Below, piece by piece: positions 49,798 to 56,154 of a stretch of DNA of 56,154 bases. This DNA is from Candidatus Rokuibacteriota bacterium (GTDB lineage Bacteria > Methylomirabilota > Methylomirabilia > Rokubacteriales > CSP1-6). Within the stretch, counting starts at the first letter, position 1; each line of letters opens with the position of its first letter. The position numbers and the translations under genes are program-made. Where the stretch lies: positions 1 to 56,154 of the forward strand of contig QHTB01000142.1 of assembly GCA_003220615.1 (NCBI GenBank), read 5' to 3'. Under the pieces are notes generated by a model, which was given only the letters and a program-made list of their open reading frames with translations, did not search any database and was not told where the DNA came from.

Positions 49798-50048
49798 GCG
49801 ACATCGTCGAAGAGATCCGTCGCGCCTACGCGGGCGTCGGCATCCGGCTCGACCAGCCCGCCTCCTACGGAACGTACTATCGGCTGCTCTGCGCCGGCTG
49901 CGGCCGGATGCTGGGCAACGTCGGCGACCGCCTGCTGCCCGGCCAGGCCCAGGAGATCGTCGACGCCCAGCGCGAAATGTACGCGAGCGGCCTGCTCGGC
50001 TGCGCGTGCGGCCACCAGCAGGAGCGCCTGAAGGGAGCGCGAGCATGA
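49794..50048 (+). CDS. Small cysteine-containing hypothetical protein
   Basis: Protein of 84 aa. LLCAGCGRMLG (C-x2-C) and LLGCACGHQQER (C-x-C-x-H) suggest a zinc or iron-sulfur site. The N-terminal helix (DIVEEIRRAYAGVGIRL) is amphipathic. The ATG overlaps the adenylase stop and the stop overlaps the diiron-protein ATG, so it is coupled on both sides and probably made in equal amounts. It may be a small partner or electron-transfer subunit of the oxygenase-like protein. No family is recognised. Confidence 0.72.
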   Translation: MSDIVEEIRRAYAGVGIRLDQPASYGTYYRLLCAGCGRMLGNVGDRLLPGQAQEIVDAQREMYASGLLGCACGHQQERLKGARA

Positions 50049-50872
50049 GCGAGATGGACGTCATTCGCGACGCCGAGGAGCGAGGGCGCACCGACCTGTG
50101 GCCACTGTGGCGGCGCGTGTACGCGCAGGGCGACCCGCTGCCGAAGTTCACGCCGCCGGCCCGGCCCGCTCACCGCTTCGACGAGGGCCAGCCGCTGCCC
50201 GAGGAGTACAAGAGCCTGCTGTTGAAGATGCTGCGCCACGAGGGCGAGCGCGCCGGCAACAAGTCGTTTCTCGGCTTGATGGGCACGTGCCTCGATCTGG
50301 CCGAGGCGCTCTTCCCCACGCGCGAGATGCGGCTGCTCAAGGCCGAATACCTGGCCGAGGAGCTGAAGCACGCGATCATGTTCCATCGCCTGGCCGTCGG
50401 GCTCGAGCACGACTTCGCGCTGCGCGACGTCCCCTACGCCCACTACGCGTTCCACCTGCCGCGGGAGTCGTGGGCCGACGACGCGTTCTTCCACTTCTTC
50501 GTGGACCTGAACGGCGCCTTCCACGCGCGCGACTGGCGCGAGTCGTCCTACGTCCCGCTCCAGAAGATGTCGGCCACCGTCGAGCGCGACGAGCTGGGCC
50601 ACTCGGAGATGGGCTACTACTTCCTCCAGGAGATCTGCTCGACGCCGCGCGGGAAGGCGCAGGCCCAGGCGCTGCTCGCCAAGTGGTATCCGGCGACGCT
50701 CGACATGTTCGGCCGCTCCGACTCGCCGAACGTGCCGAAGTTCATCCAGTGGGGGCTGAAGTCGGTCGGCAACGCCGAGATCCGTCGAGCGTACAAGGCG
50801 TACGTCGATCGCAAGCTGGTCGCGCTGGGCCTCGACCTCCCCGACGAGCGCGCGCGACGCCGCTTCCTCTGA
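50045..50872 (+). CDS. PaaA-like ferritin-fold (diiron) protein
   Basis: Protein of 275 aa resembling the phenylacetyl-CoA epoxidase PaaA/PaaC family. The two ExxH pairs needed for a diiron centre are E106-x2-H109 in EELKHAIMFHRL and E183-x2-H186 in ERDELGHSEMGYY; E66 or E68 in RHEGERAG supplies a further ligand. This supports an oxygenase or oxidase acting on an activated acid made by the adenylase upstream. No PaaB, PaaD or PaaE reductase is adjacent. The ATG at 50045 overlaps the preceding stop. Confidence 0.8.
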   Translation: MSEMDVIRDAEERGRTDLWPLWRRVYAQGDPLPKFTPPARPAHRFDEGQPLPEEYKSLLLKMLRHEGERAGNKSFLGLMGTCLDLAEALFPTREMRLLKAEYLAEELKHAIMFHRLAVGLEHDFALRDVPYAHYAFHLPRESWADDAFFHFFVDLNGAFHARDWRESSYVPLQKMSATVERDELGHSEMGYYFLQEICSTPRGKAQAQALLAKWYPATLDMFGRSDSPNVPKFIQWGLKSVGNAEIRRAYKAYVDRKLVALGLDLPDERARRRFL

Positions 50873-51070
50873 GTGGACGTCCGGCACTTCGAGCTGCAAG
50901 ACCTGCTCGCCGAGGCGCTGATCGCGCTCGAGGCCGGGAATCATGCGGCGGTGGAGACGGCATTGAAGAAGGCGCTCGCGTGGGTGGAGCACGACTGGCT
51001 GGCCACGCCGGGTGAGATCAGGCTCGCGGCCGACGGCCCGGCGATGTCCGACGACGACGAGGACGACTGA
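50873..51070 (+). CDS. Small acidic hypothetical protein
   Basis: Protein of 65 aa with a helical first part (LQDLLAEALIALEAGNHAAVETALKKALAWV) and a very acidic end (SDDDEDD). It starts at GTG 50873 directly after the diiron-protein stop and ends three bases before the dioxygenase start. Its tight placement argues that it is translated. No family is recognised; it may be a small subunit of the oxygenase-like complex. Confidence 0.65.
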   Translation: MDVRHFELQDLLAEALIALEAGNHAAVETALKKALAWVEHDWLATPGEIRLAADGPAMSDDDEDD

Positions 51071-51073
51071 ATC

Positions 51074-52078
51074 ATGACGTGGCTCACGGTTCCGGTCATC
51101 GACATCACGGCGTACTGGACGGGCGTCGACGCCAGCAAGCGTGACGTGGCGCGACAGATCGGCGAGGCCTGCCGCGACATCGGCTTCCTCGTCATCGCCG
51201 GCCACCGCGTGCCTCCGGATCTGATCGCCGCCGTCGACGACGTCTCCCGGGAGTTCTTCGATCTGCCGCTGGACGAGAAGATGAAGGTCGTGCGTCCAGC
51301 TCCGGATGTCACGCGCGGCTACATTCCCATGGAAGGCGAGAGCGTCGCCCGGAGTCGCGGCGAATATGCGCCGGGGGACCTGAACGAGTCCTTCATGATC
51401 GGCCCGGTCGACGCCGCCGAGACGGCCTACTTTCATGGCCCCCCCGCGGGCAAGCACTTCGCGCCCAACCTGTGGCCCGAGCGCCCGGCTCGCCTGCGCG
51501 CCATCTACACGACCTACTATCGGGTCATGGCTGATCTCGCGCGCACGCTGATGCGCCTGTTCGCGCTGGCGCTCGATCAGCCGGAGACGATCTTCGACGA
51601 GAAGATCGACCGACACATCAGCCGTCTCCGCGTGCGCAACTATCCGGCGCCGCTCGAGCCGCCCGCGCCCGGGCAGCTACGCGCCGGCGCCCACAGCGAC
51701 TACGGCAGCCTCACCATCCTCCAGGCCGAGGACAAGGCCGGAGGCCTGCAGGTCCACAACAAGGCGGGGGCGTGGGTCGACGTGCCGATCGTGCCCGACT
51801 GCTTCATCGTCAACCTCGGCGATCTCATGGCGCGCTGGACGAACGATCACTGGGTCTCGACGCTGCACCGGGTGGTGAACCCGCCGATGGAGCTTACGCA
51901 CCTCAGCCGTCGTCAGTCGCTGGTGTTCTTCCACAACCCGAACTACGACGCCGCGATCGCGTGTATTCCGAGCTGCCAGGGTCCTGACCGCCCGCCGAAG
52001 TACCCGGTCATCACGTCGGGCGACCATCTACGCCGGCAGTTCGTCCGGACTCAGACACAGGCGGAAACGACCACCTGA
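51074..52078 (+). CDS. 2-oxoglutarate/Fe(II)-dependent dioxygenase, isopenicillin-N synthase-like
   Basis: Non-heme iron oxygenase of 334 aa. The N-terminal segment VPVIDITAYWTGVDASKRDVARQI and DIGFLVIAGHRVPPDL are typical of the DIOX_N domain. The jelly-roll core carries the iron triad H207-x-D209 (AGAHSDYGSLT) and H265 (STLHRVVNP), and the 2OG-binding R280-x-S282 (RRQSLVFFHNP). It may hydroxylate or desaturate the product of the upstream enzymes. It is the last gene of the operon and ends two bases from the convergent regulator-like gene. Confidence 0.93.
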   Translation: MTWLTVPVIDITAYWTGVDASKRDVARQIGEACRDIGFLVIAGHRVPPDLIAAVDDVSREFFDLPLDEKMKVVRPAPDVTRGYIPMEGESVARSRGEYAPGDLNESFMIGPVDAAETAYFHGPPAGKHFAPNLWPERPARLRAIYTTYYRVMADLARTLMRLFALALDQPETIFDEKIDRHISRLRVRNYPAPLEPPAPGQLRAGAHSDYGSLTILQAEDKAGGLQVHNKAGAWVDVPIVPDCFIVNLGDLMARWTNDHWVSTLHRVVNPPMELTHLSRRQSLVFFHNPNYDAAIACIPSCQGPDRPPKYPVITSGDHLRRQFVRTQTQAETTT

Positions 52079-52080
52079 CC

Positions 52081-52593
52081 TCAGGCGTTCGGCATCTGCT
52101 CGGCCTCGCGAATGCGCCGGGACAGCACGGCCATGATGCTGCGGGTGAGCTCGGGCAGCTCGTTGAGCAGCCGCGCGAAGTCGCGGCGGTGGATGACGAG
52201 TAGCCGGACCCCCGTCTCCGCAACGACCGTCGCCGAACGCGGCCCGCCGTCCAGGAGGCTCATCTCCCCGAAGAACGCATACGGCTTGAGGATGACGCGC
52301 TTGCGGGGCGACACCTCCACTCGCGCGCGCCCGTCCAGGATCAGGAAAAACTCGTCGCCGGCCTGATCCTTGCGGGTCAGGACCGCGCCGGCCGGCGCCA
52401 CCCGCACCTCGGCGATGCGCGCGACGGCCTTGAGCTGGCTGCGCGAGCAGCCCTCCAGCAGCGGGACCTCGGCCAGTCGCGTGATCTTCTCGTTCTGCTT
52501 CACGCGAAAGCCGAAGAACGAGCGCTCCTGGCCGCTGCCCTTGTTGGGCTCGGGAATCGAGCCATCGAGCATGCGACCGATCAGTTCCATCAT
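52081..52593 (-). CDS. Cyclic nucleotide-binding domain protein without DNA-binding domain
   Basis: Protein of 170 aa. Residues 38-150 form a cNMP-binding fold: EVPLLEGCSRSQLKAVARIAEV, FLILDGRARVEVS and the phosphate-binding cassette FFGEMSLLDGGPRSATVVAETG. The helix-turn-helix of CRP is missing; the protein ends at SRRIREAEQMPNA, so it is a free sensor domain. The first 35 residues are charged and non-conserved. It could report cAMP or cGMP to a partner protein, but none is evident. Confidence 0.88.
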   Translation of the reverse strand: MMELIGRMLDGSIPEPNKGSGQERSFFGFRVKQNEKITRLAEVPLLEGCSRSQLKAVARIAEVRVAPAGAVLTRKDQAGDEFFLILDGRARVEVSPRKRVILKPYAFFGEMSLLDGGPRSATVVAETGVRLLVIHRRDFARLLNELPELTRSIMAVLSRRIREAEQMPNA

Positions 52594-52621
52594 CGAGCCT
52601 CCTCAGTCTAGAGCCTGTCGC

Positions 52622-53638
52622 CTAGAGCCCGTAGAGTCGGCGCGCATTGCCGCCGAGGATCTTCTGTTTCTGGGCCTCGCCGATGTCCCCGCGGTTCTTG
52701 ATCTCGTCGAGCGAGCCCGGGTACGAATTATCCCAGTGCGGGAAGTCCGAGGCGTACACGATCTGGTTCTCGCCGACCCGCTCGAGCGCCTGGGGCAAGA
52801 GCCACTCGTCGGCCTCGCACGAGAAGTAGATGGTCCCGCTGCGCACGTACTCGCTCGGCCGCTTCTTGAGCGCCGGCGCCTCGCTTCGCCGCTTGGCGTA
52901 CTCGTCGTCCATGCGCTCCATCCAGTACGGCGCCCACCCGCAGCCCGCCTCGAGGAACGCCACGCGGAGCCGCGGGAACTTTTCGGGCACGCCTTCGAAG
53001 ATCATCGAGGTGAGCTGGCGCATCTGCCCGAAGGCGTGGGAGCACGTGTGGGTCTGGATGAAGCTCGGAAACAGGTCCACGCCGGCACCGCCCAGGTGCG
53101 AGCCGGAGGCGTGAATGCCGAGCATGACGTTCAGGCGCTGGGCTTCTTCGTAGATTCCGTGGAAGCGGGAGTCCCCGAGCACGTGCTGGCCGTCGGCGGC
53201 GAGCATCGCGCCGACGAGGCCGAGCTCGCGCACCGCCCGCTGCAGCTCGACGGCCGCCGCGTCGGGGTCCTGCACCGGCAGCAGCGCGACCGCCTGCAGT
53301 CGCGGGCTGACCTTGACGAAGTGCTCGTGCAGGAACGTGTTGTAGGCGCGGCAGAGCGCCACCGCCCACTGGCGATCGCGCAGGAAGGAGAGAAACAGGC
53401 CGAGCGTCGGATAGAGCACGGTCTGGTCGACGCCGCCCTTGTCGAGCGCCCGCAGCCACGTCTCGGCATCGCCCGCCCAGTCGCCGAGCGTCCCGAGCAG
53501 CCGCCGGTCCCACCCATCCCACGGATAGAAGAACGCGCCGCTGGGCCGCCGGCGATACGGCTCGTCGAGATACTTCACGATCTGGTCCTGAGTCTCGGTG
53601 ACGTGGCCGTCGGCGTCGAGGATGGTCATGGTGCTCAC
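52622..53638 (-). CDS. Amidohydrolase family 2 (TIM-barrel) protein
   Basis: Metal-dependent hydrolase or decarboxylase of 338 aa. The N-terminal ILDADGHVTE has the metal DxH pair. VMLGIHASGSHLGG gives the central histidine, LRVAFLEAGCGWAPYWMERMDDEY is the conserved block of the ACMSD-like amidohydrolases, and IVYASDFPHWD carries the last aspartate. Relatives decarboxylate aromatic acids or hydrolyse lactones. The GTG start at 53638 overlaps the stop of the small membrane protein gene upstream. Confidence 0.92.
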   Translation of the reverse strand: MSTMTILDADGHVTETQDQIVKYLDEPYRRRPSGAFFYPWDGWDRRLLGTLGDWAGDAETWLRALDKGGVDQTVLYPTLGLFLSFLRDRQWAVALCRAYNTFLHEHFVKVSPRLQAVALLPVQDPDAAAVELQRAVRELGLVGAMLAADGQHVLGDSRFHGIYEEAQRLNVMLGIHASGSHLGGAGVDLFPSFIQTHTCSHAFGQMRQLTSMIFEGVPEKFPRLRVAFLEAGCGWAPYWMERMDDEYAKRRSEAPALKKRPSEYVRSGTIYFSCEADEWLLPQALERVGENQIVYASDFPHWDNSYPGSLDEIKNRGDIGEAQKQKILGGNARRLYGL

Positions 53639-53997
53639 CTCAAGCTCTTGGCGGGATGAAAATGTTTGAAAATGGCCAGGATCAGGGCGACGGACACGAG
53701 GACCGACACGGCGCCGGGAACGAGAGCCAGCACTGCGTCGGTGGGGTGGTCACGGACCCAGCCCTCGGCCGTGAGCCGCCACACGCCGACGGCCCAGGAG
53801 ATCGTCAGCATCGCGGCAATCATGTAGATCACGTATTGAGACCACCGGCTGTTGCGCAGCAGGCCCCAGGCGCTGGCCAGCGCCGCGATTCCGAACACCG
53901 CCCAGATGAGCTGGTGATTGTTCACGCCCTCGCCGAGGGCGTAGCCGCCGTAGGCGGCGACCACGAGCACGATGAGCTGAATGACCCACGACATCAT
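53635..53997 (-). CDS. Four-helix membrane protein, hypothetical
   Basis: Protein of 120 aa with four hydrophobic helices, at about residues 4-20, 28-46, 52-72 and 86-110, and short loops. No family is recognised. It lies between the ThDP enzyme and the amidohydrolase genes on the same strand, and its stop overlaps the amidohydrolase start (GTGA), so it belongs to that operon. It could be a small carrier or regulatory membrane subunit; there is no direct evidence. Confidence 0.75.
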   Translation of the reverse strand: MMSWVIQLIVLVVAAYGGYALGEGVNNHQLIWAVFGIAALASAWGLLRNSRWSQYVIYMIAAMLTISWAVGVWRLTAEGWVRDHPTDAVLALVPGAVSVLVSVALILAIFKHFHPAKSLR

Positions 53998-54031
53998 GGA
54001 CGCACCACGTGGCCCGCGACAGGCGCGTTGG

Positions 54032-55744
54032 TCATGGCTTCTTGCAGACGACGTTCAACAGGGCCTGGCGCTTCTCGTGGCGCACCACCCGCAGCGCCTG
54101 GTCGAGCATCTCGGGCAGCGCCGCCGGGTCTTCCAAGCGTTCGCCCCAGCCGCCGCAGGCGCGGGCCACCAGCTCGTAGTCCGGCGCAGGGTCGAGCTCG
54201 CTGAGCGGCATCACGCCGGTCCGCACGGCCCAGCCCTCCGGCGCGTAGGCCTTCACCGAGCGCTTGACCGCGTTCCACGCGCGGTTGTTGAAGATCACGA
54301 AGAGCACCGGAAGGTTGTGGGCGCGGGCCACCCAGTGGGCGGCCAGCGGCGCGCCGAAGATGTAAGAGCCGTCGCCCACGGTGCAGATCACCGTTTTCTC
54401 CGGTGCCGCGAGCTTGGCGCCGAGCGCGGCGCCCAGGCCCCACCCGAGCCCCGATGAGGCCGGAGCGCCGAAGTAGGTGCCGGGAGCTCGGAAGCAGGTC
54501 TGCGTCGGGTCGAGATCGTACTCGTTGACGACCAGCGTGCTCGCGTCCAGACGCTCGCCGATCGCTCGCGAGAGCCCCAGCATGTCGATGGGACGATCGT
54601 CCTGGGCCTTGCGTCCCGCGGCGCTCCAGGCCTGGCGCAGTCGGCGATGCTCGGCCTCCCAGCGCGCTCGGCGCTCGGCGACCGCGTGGGCGTCCACACC
54701 GATCCGACGCGCAGCGTCGGTCAGCGCAGCGAACGTCAGCCGCGGCGCCCCCCCGAGTCCGAGGTCGACGGCGAACCCACGGATCGGATAGCGCGAGAAC
54801 AGCGGGTCCTGACCGATCTGGATGATCTTCGCCTCGGGCCTCGGGGCCTTGAGCTTGGGGAACCACGGCGCGTCCGACTCGACGACCACGACCACGTCCA
54901 CGTCGCCCAGGTGCGGCGTCGGGTCGTAACCGGCGTGAAGCGGGTGGTCCTGGGGAAAGTTGACGTGAGAATGGTGCCACTCGAAGACGGGCAGGCCGAG
55001 CGTCTCGGCCAGCGTGACCAGCGGAGCAACGGCCCGCGGATCGCGGCCGCCCGACTTGGCGATCACAATCGGATTCCGGGCGGCGATCAGCGCCCGTGCC
55101 GCCTCCTCGATCACCGCCGGGTCGGGCACTCGCTCGGCGTCCGCCCGCAGGCGCGGCGGATCGAAGTACTCGATCTCTTGCAGGCGCTCGGCCAGGACCT
55201 CGCGTGGCAGCGTGAGGTACACGGGCCCGGCCGGCTCGCTCGTCGCCACGGCGAGGGCCCGATCGACCACGGTCTCGAGCTGGGCGCCCATGCGGAGCTC
55301 GTAGTCCCACTTCACGTACTCGCGCAGCATGCCCGCCTGGTCGAACGACTCCTGGGCCCAGTGGATCTGACGGTTACGGGCCCCCGGCAGCGCGCCCTCG
55401 GTCAGCGGCGTGCGCCCGGCCGAGAACAGGATCGGCGCGTTGGCTCGGGCGGCGTTGATGATCCCGCCGGCGCCGTTGGCCGTGCCGACGTTCACGTGCA
55501 CCATGACGACCTGAGGCCGGCCGGTGACCATCGCGTAGCCGTGGGCCATCGCGACCGCGGGGATCTCGTGCGGGATCGTCAGCGGCCGGGGCAGGACCTG
55601 GCCCTGGGCCTCGCGCTTGGCGTAGGCGTCGATGATCGGCGCGAAGTCGGTGCCGGCATTGCCGAAGAAGTACTCGACACCCCTGGCCGCCAGCAGCTCG
55701 AGGTACGCCTCGGCCGTGCTCTCCACCGCCACTCGCTTCCGCAT
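54032..55744 (-). CDS. Thiamine-diphosphate enzyme, acetolactate synthase/benzoylformate decarboxylase superfamily
   Basis: Protein of 570 aa with the three domains of the family. The N-terminal Pyr domain has VEYFFGNAGTDFAPII and the activating glutamate in PHEIPAVAMAHGYA. A central Rossmann domain follows. The C-terminal PP domain has the ThDP motif VGDGSYIFG with N after 27 or so residues (FNNRAW). It lacks the clear features of true acetolactate synthase and may act on a 2-oxoacid such as benzoylformate, oxalyl-CoA or a related compound. GAGAGG lies before the ATG at 55744; TACAAT on the minus strand near 55780 could be its -10. It heads the operon with the membrane protein and amidohydrolase. 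Confidence 0.92.
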   Translation of the reverse strand: MRKRVAVESTAEAYLELLAARGVEYFFGNAGTDFAPIIDAYAKREAQGQVLPRPLTIPHEIPAVAMAHGYAMVTGRPQVVMVHVNVGTANGAGGIINAARANAPILFSAGRTPLTEGALPGARNRQIHWAQESFDQAGMLREYVKWDYELRMGAQLETVVDRALAVATSEPAGPVYLTLPREVLAERLQEIEYFDPPRLRADAERVPDPAVIEEAARALIAARNPIVIAKSGGRDPRAVAPLVTLAETLGLPVFEWHHSHVNFPQDHPLHAGYDPTPHLGDVDVVVVVESDAPWFPKLKAPRPEAKIIQIGQDPLFSRYPIRGFAVDLGLGGAPRLTFAALTDAARRIGVDAHAVAERRARWEAEHRRLRQAWSAAGRKAQDDRPIDMLGLSRAIGERLDASTLVVNEYDLDPTQTCFRAPGTYFGAPASSGLGWGLGAALGAKLAAPEKTVICTVGDGSYIFGAPLAAHWVARAHNLPVLFVIFNNRAWNAVKRSVKAYAPEGWAVRTGVMPLSELDPAPDYELVARACGGWGERLEDPAALPEMLDQALRVVRHEKRQALLNVVCKKP

Positions 55745-55907
55745 GAGGGAGCCTCTCTTCCCCGGGTTCCCGGGGCTCGTATTGTAAAGGACCGCACGAG
55801 TGCACGAGCCGGCCGGTTGACAGCAAGGAGGAGAATGTGTCGGGCGAGGTGCTACCCGGGCGCTACGCGGCGCGACGAAGGCCGGGAGGTTGCCTAGGCC
55901 CGTCGAA

Positions 55908-56154
55908 TCAAGGGGAGCCGTTGAAAAACGTCAGTGCCTTGGCCCACGCCTGCACGCCAATCAGATAGCCCACGTTCTGCGCGGTGGTGTTGTCGTCGGC
56001 GAAGTGGATGCCGCCGTAGAGACGTGACAAACCCGCCTCGTTCGCCGCATGGCTGAACGTCCCGTAGAGGAATGTCGTCGGCACGAGAGGGATCCCCGGC
56101 TCCACGCGACCGAAGCCCGCTGGCAGGACGGTCGAGAAACCGAAGTCATCGCTG
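55908..56154 (-). CDS. C-terminal end of a vanadium-dependent haloperoxidase/PAP2-like protein (partial)
   Basis: Only the last 81 residues are in the window, with the frame open to the edge. SHAANEAGLSRLYGGIHFADDNTTAQNVGYLIGVQAW matches the final motif of the vanadium haloperoxidase and PAP2 phosphatase fold, in which the histidine of GGIHF coordinates vanadate or phosphate and the preceding arginine binds oxyanion. Secreted family members oxidise halides with peroxide or hydrolyse phosphate esters. The N-terminus and any signal peptide lie outside. Confidence 0.8.
   Translation of the reverse strand, partial: SDDFGFSTVLPAGFGRVEPGIPLVPTTFLYGTFSHAANEAGLSRLYGGIHFADDNTTAQNVGYLIGVQAWAKALTFFNGSP

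Noticed and set aside
1..56154. tRNA genes, rRNA, CRISPR arrays, insertion sequences, prophage or attachment sites, and the Sec machinery genes.
   Set aside because: None could be recognised by eye. Short tRNAs could be missed without a covariance search, so this is absence of evidence only.

Overview
This window is high-GC DNA, dense with genes on both strands. It has no rRNA, tRNA or CRISPR array that I can see, and no phage or transposase gene. The content suggests an uncultivated soil or groundwater bacterium: three oligopeptide-type ABC transporters, orphan Bug/TctC and NMT1-like binding proteins, UbiD, CoA ligases, a hydantoinase pair, DUF169, and a radical SAM protein with a CUAEP-like tail. 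Candidatus Rokubacteria (Methylomirabilota) is my best guess, from gene content only. About 53 protein genes are supported. Two run off the window ends and one carries a frameshift.

Layout. 1-6400: MFS exporter and SDR, stand-alone LigD phosphoesterase, a rhodanese with an in-frame UGA coupled to an enoyl-CoA hydratase, a secreted cyclase, an NMT1-like protein and a divergent GNAT. 6400-10300: two tandem paralogous di-heme cytochrome c peroxidases with near-identical terminators. 10550-15200: glycosyltransferase, FemAB-like protein, hybrid histidine kinase and an AhpD-like protein with an in-frame UGA. 15300-19620: a five-gene dpp/opp-type operon ending in a GlcG/HbpS-like protein. 19660-24660: MFS, aminotransferase V, metallo-beta-lactamase fold hydrolase, TctC and a receiver protein. 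24670-28080: second ABC transporter. 28190-32560: small basic protein, CDGSH protein, and a cassette of radical SAM (in-frame UGA), Nfu, ATP-grasp and DUF169. 32570-38470: AI-2E exporter, third ABC transporter and a double GNAT. 38535-46200: DUF917/HyuA pair, AroM, fused 2-oxoacid dehydrogenase E1, FTR1 iron permease and AMP ligase. 46206-56154: UbiD, lipoprotein, an adenylase/diiron/2OG-dioxygenase operon, cyclic-nucleotide domain protein, amidohydrolase, membrane protein, ThDP enzyme and the end of a haloperoxidase-like gene.

The main discovery is selenocysteine. Three unrelated genes each have one in-frame UGA where the family expects cysteine or selenocysteine: the rhodanese C-x4-U loop, the AhpD-like C-x2-U redox motif, and the C-U-S-E-P tail of the radical SAM protein. 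In each, the reading frame continues with family-consistent sequence. Each UGA is followed by a short hairpin whose apical loop starts 19-20 nt after the UGA, which fits the bacterial SECIS geometry. No selA, selB, selC or selD gene is in the window, so this needs the rest of the genome.

A second theme is promoter architecture. Many monocistronic or operon-first genes have a -10-like hexamer 6-9 nt before the start codon and no Shine-Dalgarno sequence, which suggests leaderless mRNAs. Other genes (periplasmic binding proteins, cytochromes, the CDGSH protein) have strong GGAGG sites. Most operon genes overlap by ATGA or GTGA, indicating translational coupling.
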